The translations under genes were made by a program, and so were the position numbers. This document shows, one piece after another, positions 1-10,445 of a DNA stretch of 64,000 nt. The notes under the pieces are model-generated. The model searched no databases, had not been told where the DNA came from, and worked only from the letters and a program-made list of their open reading frames with translations. This DNA comes from Planctomycetota bacterium (GTDB lineage: Bacteria > Planctomycetota > UBA1135). Position 1 is the stretch's first letter. The number at the start of each line of letters is the position of its first letter. The stretch is from NCBI GenBank assembly GCA_002705055.1, contig PAHY01000016.1:61703-125702 (forward strand), read 5' to 3'.

Positions 1-339
1 GCCGCCTTGAAAGAGGCTTTCCCCGCACTGATCCCGCACCACCCGGTCGCTGGTCCGCGCCTGCCCAACACCATCAACCTGGGTTTCCCCGGAGTGGATG
101 GCCGCATGCTGCTGCCAGCCCTCGATGCCGAGGGCATCGCGGTCTCAGCCGGCTCGGCCTGCTCCTCGGGTTCGCCCGAGCCCTCGGCCGTGCTGCTCGC
201 CGCCGGGGTCAGCGAAGAGCTCGCGCGCGCATCTTTGAGAATCAGCTTGCCCCCTTGGATAGGTCCGGAACAGGTCCCCGATCTGGCCGCACGCCTGGTC
301 ACGACGATCCGCCGCGTTTACGAAGTCGCAAATCGCTAA
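1..339 (+). CDS. Cysteine desulfurase (NifS/IscS family), C-terminal fragment
   Basis: The reading frame is open from base 1, so only the last 112 residues are present. They contain the loop SAGSACSSG; its catalytic cysteine codon is at 160-162. In this PLP-enzyme family that cysteine takes sulfur from L-cysteine as a persulfide and passes it to Fe-S cluster or tRNA thiolation pathways. The following Pro/Leu-rich segment with an ARASLRISLP stretch is typical of the small C-terminal domain. Whether it is of IscS, NifS or SufS type cannot be told from the fragment. The next gene, dnaA, starts 138 nt downstream in the same direction. Confidence 0.88.
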   Translation, partial: AALKEAFPALIPHHPVAGPRLPNTINLGFPGVDGRMLLPALDAEGIAVSAGSACSSGSPEPSAVLLAAGVSEELARASLRISLPPWIGPEQVPDLAARLVTTIRRVYEVANR

Positions 340-425
340 ATAACGACGGGTGGCGTCTTAGGTGAAGGCACAGAAAAGTTCTGCGGGTCGAACCGTGAAC
401 GAAGCTAGAGTGAATCGTCCCAGTC

Positions 426-442
426 AGGATTTCGTAAATCCT
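426..442. promoter_or_regulatory. Perfect 7-bp dyad upstream of dnaA
   Basis: AGGATTT-CGT-AAATCCT is a perfect inverted repeat 35 nt before the dnaA start, followed by TTTCT. It could end cysteine desulfurase transcription (short stem, weak T-tract) or be an operator in the dnaA leader. No DnaA box is visible in the 340-477 interval. Confidence 0.35.
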
Positions 443-477
443 TTCTCATCCTCAACTTACGACCCCCTCCAAGCCCC

Positions 478-1905
478 GTGTCCATGCCCTCCCCCTCCCC
501 AGAGCTGCGCGCAGTCTGGGATCGGGTTTTGGCCGAGCTGGAGTCCAAGTTGGGGCCTTCGAAGACGGATAGCTGGCTGCGCTGCGCGGCCCTGATGCGG
601 CTGGAAGGCCGCCAGGCCCAGATCGGCGCACCCTCCACTCTGCATAAGGCTCGGATTCAGCGCGACCTCCACTCGCACCTGCTTCGAGCTCTCGACGTCG
701 ACGAACTCGAAGTCGAACTGCTGGAAGACAAGGAAGTCGAGTTGCGGCTCGACCATCCAGATCTTCCGCTCTCCCCGCCGAGTCCCCCGACGCCTCCCAC
801 CCAAGAGGAGGCTTCCGCTTCTGCCCCGGCTCCGTCGTCCGACTTTATGGACGGCGCGGACCACGCTCGCCCCATTCTCAACCCCGGGAACCACTTCGAC
901 TCCTTCGTCGTGGGCCCGTGCAACCGCTTTGCGCACGCCGCCTGCCGCGGCGTGGCCGATCGCCCGGCTGTCAGCTTCAACCCGCTGTTCCTGCACGGAT
1001 CCGTGGGCCTCGGCAAGACGCACCTGATGCAGGCGATCTGCCATCACTTGCTCGACCGCAATCCCGAGCTGCGCATCGTCTACCTCTCCTGCGAGGAGTT
1101 CATCAATCACTTCATCACGGCGCTGCAGCAAGGTGATGTGAATACCTTCCGCACGCGCTATCGCAACGCCGATGTACTGATCGTCGACGACGTGCAGATG
1201 CTCGCCAACAAGGCGCGCACCCAGGAGGAGTTCTTTCACACCTTCAACGCGCTGCACAACGCGCGCAAGCAGATCGTGCTGTCGAGTGATGCGCCACCGC
1301 ACGAGATCCCCGCTTTGCAGGAACGGCTGGTCAGTCGCTTCAAATGGGGTCTGGTGGCCGAAATCGAGCCTCCCTGCTTTGAAACGCGGGTCGCGATTCT
1401 GCGCAGTAAAGCCGCGCAGCAGGGCCTGGTGCTGCACGACGATGTCGCCAAGTTCATCGCCGAGCACATCGAGAACAACGTCCGCGAGCTCGAAGGCTGC
1501 CTCACTCGGCTGCAGGCGATGGCCGCGCTGGTCAATCGACCGGTCGATGTGCAACTTGCCCGCCAGGCGCTCGGCAGCGAGATTCAGCAACGCAACCGAC
1601 CGGTGCGCATGGACGACATCCTCGAGATCGTCACCGCGCAGTTCATGGTCAAGGTCGCCGACCTGCAATCGAAACGGCGCGCTCAGTCGATCGTGCAGCC
1701 GCGCCAGGTGGCGATGTACCACGCCCGCAAGCTCACCGAGATGTCCCTCGAGGAGATCGGTGGCTACTTCGGTGGCCGCGATCACAGCACGGTGCTGTAC
1801 TCCGTCGAGAAGGTGGACCGGCGCCGACGTGTCGACCACGAGTTCGCCGCCTTGCTCACCGAGCTCGAACGTCGCATTCGACAACTTGCCTTGCAAGGTG
1901 CCTAG
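478..1905 (+). CDS. dnaA: Chromosomal replication initiator protein DnaA
   Basis: A 475-residue DnaA, normal length for the family. It binds DnaA boxes at oriC, opens the duplex in its ATP form and loads DnaB. Domain I (about 1-80) is followed by a Pro/Ser/Ala-rich linker (about 95-125). The AAA+ domain has Walker A GSVGLGKTH near residue 174 and Walker B VLIVDDVQ near 232. The C-terminal DNA-binding domain carries the signature GGRDHSTVLYS near 432, which reads the DnaA box. The start is GTG at 478; ATG at 484 is a two-codon-shorter alternative. The gene opens the order dnaA-dnaN-DUF721-gyrB expected next to a chromosomal origin. Confidence 0.97.
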   Translation: MSMPSPSPELRAVWDRVLAELESKLGPSKTDSWLRCAALMRLEGRQAQIGAPSTLHKARIQRDLHSHLLRALDVDELEVELLEDKEVELRLDHPDLPLSPPSPPTPPTQEEASASAPAPSSDFMDGADHARPILNPGNHFDSFVVGPCNRFAHAACRGVADRPAVSFNPLFLHGSVGLGKTHLMQAICHHLLDRNPELRIVYLSCEEFINHFITALQQGDVNTFRTRYRNADVLIVDDVQMLANKARTQEEFFHTFNALHNARKQIVLSSDAPPHEIPALQERLVSRFKWGLVAEIEPPCFETRVAILRSKAAQQGLVLHDDVAKFIAEHIENNVRELEGCLTRLQAMAALVNRPVDVQLARQALGSEIQQRNRPVRMDDILEIVTAQFMVKVADLQSKRRAQSIVQPRQVAMYHARKLTEMSLEEIGGYFGGRDHSTVLYSVEKVDRRRRVDHEFAALLTELERRIRQLALQGA

Positions 1906-1975
1906 AGCTCGCCGATTCTTCGCCGCGAGCGCCCAGCCGCGTCTCCTTCCAGGGGGCGCGGCTTCTTTCTCGCGC

Positions 1976-1984
1976 TGTGGAAAA
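1976..1984 (-). promoter_or_regulatory. DnaA box candidate 1
   Basis: TGTGGAAAA on the plus strand reads TTTTCCACA on the minus strand, one mismatch from TTATCCACA. The same variant serves as a DnaA box in cyanobacteria. Confidence 0.5.
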
Positions 1985-2162
1985 CCTGGGGATCAGCAGG
2001 GGATTCGAGGCGGAATTGCTGGGCAAGAAGCCCGCCTTTCTGCACTCTGGAAGAGCCTCGGAACGGGGCTGTGCAGAACCCCGGAGTTCTCCCCGACCAG
2101 TCCACATCGACTCCCCAGCGCTTCCACCCTACTCCGTTCCACTTCGCACTACTTAAACCATT

Positions 2163-2182
2163 CCCGCAAAGAGACTTGCGGG
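2163..2182. other. Perfect 7-bp hairpin in the origin region
   Basis: CCCGCAA-AGAGAC-TTGCGGG forms a perfect 7-bp stem with a 6-nt loop, 14 nt before DnaA box candidate 2. No T-tract follows, so an intrinsic terminator is unlikely. A structural origin element or dnaN operator is possible. Confidence 0.4.
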
Positions 2183-2195
2183 CACTCACTCTGTC

Positions 2196-2224
2196 TTTCT
2201 CCACAGTCTGGCGGTGCCTATACT
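2196..2224 (+). promoter_or_regulatory. Possible dnaN promoter overlapping a DnaA box
   Basis: TATACT at 2219-2224 is a fair -10 element, with TG three nt upstream. At 17-nt spacing the -35 position (TTTCTC, 2196-2201) is poor, but it overlaps TTCTCCACA (2197-2205), an 8-of-9 DnaA box. If real, DnaA could act at the dnaN promoter. Confidence 0.3.
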
Positions 2225-2250
2225 GTGAGGATGAGGAGTTCAATTGTGTA

Positions 2251-2265
2251 CTCCCATTAAGGGAG
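2251..2265 (+). promoter_or_regulatory. Hairpin covering the dnaN ribosome-binding site
   Basis: CTCCC-ATTAA-GGGAG forms a 5-bp stem whose 3' arm is the only purine-rich ribosome-binding candidate, ending 11 nt before the dnaN ATG. In the mRNA the arm would be partly sequestered. Confidence 0.35.
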
Positions 2266-2276
2266 CCTGACCTCCA

Positions 2277-3410
2277 ATGAAGTTCCTGATCGACCGACTC
2301 GCCTTCCGCGATGCTCTGCAGCGCGTTGAGATGGCGATCGACCGTAAACCGACGCGGCCCGTGCTGGGCGGCGTCCTGATCGAAGCTCACAACGACTCTG
2401 TCGTCCTGATGGCCAGCGATCTTGATATCGCAGTGCGTTATCGGGTGCAGCAGGTCCAAGTCGACCAGCCTGGCTGGGCCGTCATTCCGGGCCGCGAGCT
2501 CGTCGACATTGTCAAAGACCTCGAGGCCGAAACGGTCACCGTGCACTTGAAGAACGGCGACCAGTGCGAGCTGATGGCCGGCGAAGACGTGTGCGATCTG
2601 GTCACGATGGAGACCGGCATGGATCTCTCGAACACGCCCGAGGCCTTCCCGGCCGTTCCGGTGCTCGAAGGCGATCCGGATCTCACCGTGGCGAAGGAAG
2701 ACTTCCTGCTCATGGTCGCGGCCACGCGCTTCGCGACCTCGCGGGTACAGGACAACCGCTTCGCCACCGAGGGCGTCCTGCTTGAGCTGCGCGACGACGT
2801 GGTGACGCTGGTCGGCACCGATGGTCGCCGTCTGGCCTGCATTCGCCGCCCGGCGATCAGTCACAAAGCCGACCGTCATCGTTCGGTGCTGTTGCCGAAG
2901 GTCCTCGATCAGATCCTGCGCTACGGCCAGGACGAAGAAGGCGAGGAGCTTGCCGTGCACTTCCTCGGCAACCTGGTCGGCTTCCGGATCGGCAACCTCG
3001 AGAGCTTCGGCCGCGTGCTCGATCGCGAGTACCCGAACTACGACAACGTCATCCCGAAGGACGGCAAGCACTCGGTGCGCGCGCACCGCGAATCGCTCGC
3101 CAAGAAGCTGCGCCTCGCCAGCCACCTCACGACCGATGCCGCTGCCGTGGTGCGTCTCGAAGTCAGCCCCGATCGCATGGAGGTGCGCAGCGAACACGAA
3201 GGTCGCGGCCGCGCTTCCGCAGCGCTTGAGGTCGACTACGTCGGCGATGGTCTGAGCGCCGCCTTCAACCCGGCCTTCCTGCTGGATGGCCTCAAGGCTT
3301 CGCACACCGACCAGATCGAGCTGCAGATGGAAGACGGCAACCGCCCGGCGAAGTTCACGCTCGGCGACGGCTTCCACTACGTGGTCATGCCGCTCAGCAC
3401 CACCGGCTGA
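2277..3410 (+). CDS. dnaN: DNA polymerase III beta subunit (sliding clamp)
   Basis: At 377 residues this matches the family length, three repeated clamp domains of about 125 residues each. Dimers encircle DNA and tether polymerase III and other replication and repair proteins. Recognisable stretches are the N-terminal KFLIDRLAFRDALQRVE and the C-terminal end FTLGDGFHYVVMPLS, which corresponds to the usual ...YVVMPLR/M tail near the hydrophobic peptide-binding groove. ATG at 2277 gives the expected N terminus. It lies 371 nt after dnaA, with a leader hairpin over its ribosome-binding site, and 13 nt before the DUF721 gene. Confidence 0.96.
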   Translation: MKFLIDRLAFRDALQRVEMAIDRKPTRPVLGGVLIEAHNDSVVLMASDLDIAVRYRVQQVQVDQPGWAVIPGRELVDIVKDLEAETVTVHLKNGDQCELMAGEDVCDLVTMETGMDLSNTPEAFPAVPVLEGDPDLTVAKEDFLLMVAATRFATSRVQDNRFATEGVLLELRDDVVTLVGTDGRRLACIRRPAISHKADRHRSVLLPKVLDQILRYGQDEEGEELAVHFLGNLVGFRIGNLESFGRVLDREYPNYDNVIPKDGKHSVRAHRESLAKKLRLASHLTTDAAAVVRLEVSPDRMEVRSEHEGRGRASAALEVDYVGDGLSAAFNPAFLLDGLKASHTDQIELQMEDGNRPAKFTLGDGFHYVVMPLSTTG

Positions 3411-3423
3411 TTCCGTACCGTCG

Positions 3424-6274
<2,851 letters not shown>

Positions 6275-6277
6275 GGC

Positions 6278-6394
6278 ATGCGAACGCGCGCCATCGCTGC
6301 TTGGATCCTCGGCGGCGGCGCGTGTCTCCTCGTGGTCACGGGTGGCAACACACCGATTGTGTTCGGACTGCTGTTGATCGGAAAGAATCCGTAG
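6278..6394 (+). CDS. Possible 38-residue hydrophobic small protein
   Basis: ATG lies 3 nt after the gyrB stop and opens a 38-codon frame. A basic N terminus (MRTRA) is followed by two hydrophobic stretches broken by Gly/Thr/Asn and ending GLLLIGKNP. That is the profile of a small one- or two-pass membrane protein, translationally coupled to gyrB if real. There is no recognised family and a chance ORF of this size is plausible. Confidence 0.35.
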   Translation: MRTRAIAAWILGGGACLLVVTGGNTPIVFGLLLIGKNP

Positions 6395-6423
6395 CGATCT
6401 CGTCCGGGGGAAGTTGGAGGAAT

Positions 6424-6951
6424 ATGCGCCTCGGCTTTCTCATGCTGGCCGCGAGTCTTGCGGCTTGTCGGGCCTCAAGCGATCAGGAACAGCGACTGCT
6501 GGGCAACACCGAGTGGTCCGCGCGGCGGGCCTTCCACGACAAGAGCCCGAAGGGAAGCTTCCGCTTCGAGTATGAGTCCATGGGCTGCTACGCGCATGCG
6601 GTCCAGCGCGGTCGTGCAGAAGTCGACGGCCCGCGCACCTGGATCGTGGAGTCGAGCTTGGAGAACGGCGAGCTGGAGATCTACCCGGTGTATCCCCGCG
6701 GGAGAGGTCTGCGCTTTGCGACCACCGAAGAGGAGATGGCGTCCGCGATGTGCTCTTTGGCCAGCCCCGGCGTGCTCCTTGAAGAGCCGGAGTTCTTCTT
6801 ACGGTCTTGCGTGACGGTCCGCTTTGACTGGGACGAGGACGGCCAGTGGGACGACTCGTACAGCTGGCTCGACGACGACAGTGAGGATCGCGAGCCGCTC
6901 GTGCGCGCGCTCCTCGGCGGGCCGCTGTGGGTTCGCGTCTGCGAGCACTAA
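6424..6951 (+). CDS. Putative lipoprotein of unknown function
   Basis: A 175-residue protein with a short signal peptide and lipobox (SLAAC, Cys15), so probably lipid-anchored. Start ATG 6424 follows GGAGG (6416-6420), placed only 3 nt upstream; TTG at 6301 would bury the signal peptide and is rejected. The mature part has four cysteines (pairs may form disulfides), an RFDWDEDGQWDDSYSWLDDD acidic stretch and no recognised domain. Its stop abuts the stop of the convergent metallopeptidase gene with no base between. Confidence 0.75.
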   Translation: MRLGFLMLAASLAACRASSDQEQRLLGNTEWSARRAFHDKSPKGSFRFEYESMGCYAHAVQRGRAEVDGPRTWIVESSLENGELEIYPVYPRGRGLRFATTEEEMASAMCSLASPGVLLEEPEFFLRSCVTVRFDWDEDGQWDDSYSWLDDDSEDREPLVRALLGGPLWVRVCEH

Positions 6952-8109
6952 CTACCAGCGACGGAAGGCGCGCGGGATATCGACAATCTCGGCGGTCTGT
7001 TCGCGGATCGGCCAGTAGGCGCGGGTGGATTCGCGCAGGTCCTGCGACAGGTCGAAGATCGGCAGCCGCGCACCCTCGGTGGAACGCAGCGTGCCGTTCG
7101 AGAACTTGACGAAGTGCTCGCCGTCGAAGCCGTCGAAATGATCGGCGTACTCCCAGGCGATGTATTGTCCCAGTTCGCGGGGGTACTCGAGCACCACGCG
7201 GCGCAGCGATTCGCGGCGCAGCGGCTCGACCAGTGCGCGGACCAGTTGCTCTTGCACCGGGTGCGTGGCTTCCGGGCCGGTATCAAAACCGGCTGCCTCC
7301 ATGGTCCAGTTGAAGGGGATCACCGCGTGACCCTCTTCTTTGGCGCGCCGGCAGAGCCGCAGCAGTCCCTGCAGGCCGTGCCGGTCAACAATCCGGAACA
7401 CCAGAAAGGTGCCCATCCGCTGCAGGCCCGCGCGCTGTTCCGGAAAGGGTGCGATGCTGCCTTGCTCGAGGTAGTAGCGCAGGTCTTCGAGCGTCCAGAG
7501 TTCAGCCGGGGCCTTGCCCTTCTCGCCGATCCAGCGCACCTCGTAGTTGCCCGAGCCATCACGACGGCCTTGCGAGAAGAAGATGCCGGCTTGGTCGTGA
7601 CCGAACAGCGCGGCCGCGCCCATGTGCACCTGCAGGCGGCGCATCGGCAGCAGCGTGGGCGCGTACTGCGCGGCGACGTATTCACACAGGCCTTCTTCGA
7701 GAGTGCCGCCGAGCGTGTTCCATTCTGGGCCGAGAATGGCGTGGGTCAGCTCGTGCGCCAGGATCCAATCCAGCTTGTGGGTGTCCGGCACCTGGATCAG
7801 CCAGGCGTCGCCGTTGACGCTGTAGGTGATCCCGCCCATCGGGTGGCCGATGTCGAAGGGATCCGGGATCTCCTCGGCGCGCATCAGCCAGACATCGAGC
7901 TGCTCGCCTTCCTTCGACCCGGGCAGCATCCGCTCGATCGAATGCGCCATCCGCATCCACAGATCGACCAGGTGGCTGGCGCGCTCGGGGTCGGCGGCGT
8001 AGGCCTTGCCGAGCGGCGTCTCGACCGAATACTCCGGCGCCTCGGGCATCCAGCTTTGGCAGGAGCCGAGCAGCAGCAGAGCAGGCAGGGCGAGGCGGGT
8101 CAGGCGCAC
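6952..8109 (-). CDS. Lipoprotein with gluzincin-type HExxH metallopeptidase motif
   Basis: A 385-residue protein starting at GTG (8109), preceded by a GAAGGG ribosome-binding candidate. The signal peptide ends in LLLGSC, so it is a probable lipoprotein. The zinc motif HELTH lies near residue 118, followed by TLEEGLCEY, whose Glu is placed like the third ligand of gluzincin peptidases. A long C-terminal half contains conserved-looking LQRMGTFLVFRIVDRHG and YADHFDGFDGEHF segments. The pattern suggests a surface or periplasmic zinc protease; the substrate is unknown. feoB follows upstream on the same strand with a 67-nt gap. Confidence 0.75.
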   Translation of the reverse strand: MRLTRLALPALLLLGSCQSWMPEAPEYSVETPLGKAYAADPERASHLVDLWMRMAHSIERMLPGSKEGEQLDVWLMRAEEIPDPFDIGHPMGGITYSVNGDAWLIQVPDTHKLDWILAHELTHAILGPEWNTLGGTLEEGLCEYVAAQYAPTLLPMRRLQVHMGAAALFGHDQAGIFFSQGRRDGSGNYEVRWIGEKGKAPAELWTLEDLRYYLEQGSIAPFPEQRAGLQRMGTFLVFRIVDRHGLQGLLRLCRRAKEEGHAVIPFNWTMEAAGFDTGPEATHPVQEQLVRALVEPLRRESLRRVVLEYPRELGQYIAWEYADHFDGFDGEHFVKFSNGTLRSTEGARLPIFDLSQDLRESTRAYWPIREQTAEIVDIPRAFRRW

Positions 8110-8176
8110 GATGGGATTACCCTTCTACCCTATCGGAGTTTCGGGCTCCGCGGTTCAATCCGGCCGGCCGGGCCCG

Positions 8177-10054
8177 CTACGAGGCAGCGATCTGGTACGT
8201 GATGAAGGCGCCGATCCAGGCGACTCCGCACATGTAGCCCAGCTGGAAAAGCGGCCATTTCCAGCCTCCGGTCTCGCGTTTGACCACCGCGATCGTCGAG
8301 ACGCACAGCATGGCGTAGACGAAGAAGACCATCAGGGAGAAGCCCGTCGCCGCAGACATCATCGGCTGGCCGGTGGCTGGGTCGGCGCGGGTCAGCAGGT
8401 CGGCGAAGCCTTCGACCTCTTCGGCGTCGCCTTCGTAGGCGTAGACCTGGGCCATGGTCGAGACCATCAGCTCGCGGGCGGCGAAGGAGCCGATCAGGCC
8501 GATGTTGATCCGCCAGTCGTAGCCGAGCGGGGCAAAGACCGGCTCGAGGGCGCGGCCCATGTCGGCGGCAAGCGAGTTCTCGATCTGGTGCTGGGCGGCC
8601 TCCGCCTCGGTGGCGCCGGCGGGCGGCTCCGAGGTGGGGAAGTTGAGCAGGAACCACAGCACGATCGAGCCGACCAGGATCACCCGCCCGGCCTTGACCA
8701 GGAAGATCCGAACCCGCCGCCAGACCTGAATCGCCAGGCTGCTCAGGCTGGGGAAGCGGTACGGCGGCAGCTCCATGTAGAAGGGCAGGCTGGCGCCGCG
8801 CAGCATGCCGCGCTTGAAGATGGCGGCGAACAGGATCGCGCTGACCGCGCCCAGCAGGTAGAGCCCCATCAGGGTCAGCCCCTGCATGGTGATTGGCCCG
8901 ATTACCGGCGTGGCCGGCACAAAGGCCGAGATCAGCAGTGCGTAGACCGGGAGGCGTGCCGAGCAGGTGGCAAAGGGCGCGACCAGGATGGTAGCCAGCC
9001 GATCCTTGGGCGAGGGGATCGTGCGGGTGGCCATCACGCCGGGGACGGCGCAGGCATAGCTCGAAAGGAGCGCCACGAAACAGCGGCCCTCCAGCCCGAC
9101 CCAGCCCATGATGCGGTCGACCACGAAGGCGGCGCGCGCCATGTAGCCGCTGGCCTCGAAGAACAGAATCAGCGCGAACAGCAGCGCGATCTGCGGGACA
9201 AAGACCACGACCGCTCCGACCCCGCGGATGATGCCGTCGGCGAGCAGGCTGGTCGCCCACGATGCCGGGAAGGTGGCCAAGGTCCAGTCGGCCGCGTCAT
9301 CGAGCACGCCGGCGAAGGCGTCCATGGCCGGCCCAGCCCAGCTGAAGATCGCCTGGAAGAAGAAGGTGACGAAGGCGAGGAAGATCAGCCCGCCGAAGAC
9401 CGGATGCAGCAGCAAATGGTCCAGACGGCGGGTCAGCCCGCTGGCGCTGACCGGGTGACGCGTGACGCGCTCGAGGAGGGCGTCGGCCCAGGCGAAGCGC
9501 GATTCGGCGTCGCCCGCGGGGAGGCTCTTCGGAGCGGACCAGGAGGCCGAATCGAAGAGCTGTTCGCGCAGGTCGGCGACCCCTAGGCCGCGGTTGCCAA
9601 CGACGCCAATGACCGGGACGCCCAGCTCGCGCTTCAGGGCAAAGAGGTCGATGTCGCCGCCGCGGGCCTTGAGCTCGTCGATCATCGTGAGCGCGAGCAG
9701 CACCGGGCGGCCCAGCAGCAGCACCTCGGCGATCATCGGCAGGCTGCGCTCGAGGGTGGTTGCATCGGCAACGACCACGATCGCGTCCGGGGCCTCGACG
9801 CCTGCAAACTCGCCTTTGAGGACCTGAACCGAGACGGCCTCGTCTTCCGAAATCGCGTGCAGCGAATACGTTCCGGGCAGGTCGACGAGGCGAACCTTGC
9901 GGTCCTCGTCGCGGCAGATTCCCTCGCGGCGGTCGACCGTGACCCCGGGGTAGTTGCCGGTCTTGGCGCGCAGCCCGGTGAGAGCATTGAAGAGAGTGGT
10001 CTTGCCCGAGTTGGGGCTACCCACCAGCGCGATCGTCGGCGTCTGGGCGCTCAC
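8177..10054 (-). CDS. feoB: Ferrous iron transport protein B
   Basis: A 625-residue FeoB: N-terminal G domain with GSPNSGKT (G1, about residue 10), a G2 region PGVTVDR and DLPGTYSL (G3, about 56), then a multi-spanning permease with the two-fold gate architecture of Fe2+ transporters. It imports ferrous iron powered or gated by GTP. The GTG start at 10054 overlaps the feoA stop by 4 nt (GTGA); an upstream extension of the frame would cover feoA and lacks family similarity. It is shorter than the 770-residue enterobacterial protein but within the range of other phyla. G4 looks degenerate (TMID). Confidence 0.93.
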   Translation of the reverse strand: MSAQTPTIALVGSPNSGKTTLFNALTGLRAKTGNYPGVTVDRREGICRDEDRKVRLVDLPGTYSLHAISEDEAVSVQVLKGEFAGVEAPDAIVVVADATTLERSLPMIAEVLLLGRPVLLALTMIDELKARGGDIDLFALKRELGVPVIGVVGNRGLGVADLREQLFDSASWSAPKSLPAGDAESRFAWADALLERVTRHPVSASGLTRRLDHLLLHPVFGGLIFLAFVTFFFQAIFSWAGPAMDAFAGVLDDAADWTLATFPASWATSLLADGIIRGVGAVVVFVPQIALLFALILFFEASGYMARAAFVVDRIMGWVGLEGRCFVALLSSYACAVPGVMATRTIPSPKDRLATILVAPFATCSARLPVYALLISAFVPATPVIGPITMQGLTLMGLYLLGAVSAILFAAIFKRGMLRGASLPFYMELPPYRFPSLSSLAIQVWRRVRIFLVKAGRVILVGSIVLWFLLNFPTSEPPAGATEAEAAQHQIENSLAADMGRALEPVFAPLGYDWRINIGLIGSFAARELMVSTMAQVYAYEGDAEEVEGFADLLTRADPATGQPMMSAATGFSLMVFFVYAMLCVSTIAVVKRETGGWKWPLFQLGYMCGVAWIGAFITYQIAAS

Positions 10055-10392
10055 ACGCGCCCTCCGACCGTGGTTTCGATCCGGATACGTCGCGCTTCGG
10101 CGGGACGCAGCGCCAGCTGATAGCCGCGCAGTTGCACCACCAACGGCCCGCCGAAGGGCGCGCGCCGGACGTAGTCGACCTCGGTGCCCGCAGTGAAGCC
10201 CAGCTCGCGCAGTCGTTGCGAGACCGCGTCCTCGCCTTCGACGGAGAGCACGCGCGCTAGCCCGACCCGAGGCAGGTCGGCCAGGCTCAGCGGGGGCTGT
10301 GCGGCGTTCACGATCTGGTGCAGCGCTGCATTGTTGAGACGCAGTTTCAACAAGCGGTCGCATACTCTAAGCCCCGGGGGCGAATCCGCCAA
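10051..10392 (-). CDS. feoA: Ferrous iron transport protein A (FeoA domain)
   Basis: The SH3-like FeoA domain occupies the last 80 residues (from LSLADLPRVGLARV through RLRELGFTAGTEV to LALRPAEARRIRI). FeoA is a small cytoplasmic partner required for FeoB activity. The boundaries given use a TTG start (113 residues). GTG at 10311 would give an 86-residue protein closer to the usual FeoA size, and neither start has a clear ribosome-binding site. It is coupled to feoB through GTGA and divergent from rpiA, so the 10393-10445 interval must hold back-to-back promoters. Confidence 0.88.
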   Translation of the reverse strand: MADSPPGLRVCDRLLKLRLNNAALHQIVNAAQPPLSLADLPRVGLARVLSVEGEDAVSQRLRELGFTAGTEVDYVRRAPFGGPLVVQLRGYQLALRPAEARRIRIETTVGGRV

Positions 10393-10445
10393 GCTGGAAA
10401 CCGTTTTCGTGGACGGCGAAGCGCGCCGAAGCGATACTTTCCGCC

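Larger units (their letters stand above)
1906..2276. other. dnaA-dnaN intergenic region, candidate oriC
   Basis: This 371-nt gene-free stretch lies between dnaA and dnaN, the commonest oriC position in bacteria. It contains two 8-of-9 matches to the DnaA box TTATCCACA, in opposite orientation (1976-1984 and 2197-2205), a perfect 7-bp hairpin (2163-2182), a moderately AT-richer patch around 2145-2165 and a second small hairpin over the dnaN ribosome-binding region. The box count is low compared with well-studied origins, so it may be only part of the origin. The call rests on context plus these motifs. Confidence 0.6.

Noticed and set aside
457..1896. Minus-strand frame of 479 codons over dnaA
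   Set aside because: Antisense shadow of dnaA caused by GC-rich third positions.
2027..2040. GGGC/GCCC hairpin in the origin region
   Set aside because: Four-base stem, expected by chance at this GC content.
2099..2108. GTCCACATC as a third DnaA box
   Set aside because: Too many mismatches outside the CCACA core.
3286..3423. Extended N terminus of the DUF721 protein inside dnaN
   Set aside because: Extension is Arg/Ser/Thr-rich shadow of dnaN; ATG 3424 gives the family-sized protein.
8133..8149. CGGAG...CTCCG stem between feoB and the metallopeptidase gene as a terminator
   Set aside because: Only 5 bp and no T-tract on either strand.
8006..9586. Plus-strand frame of 526 codons over feoB
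   Set aside because: Gly/Asp/Arg-rich antisense shadow of feoB with no motifs.
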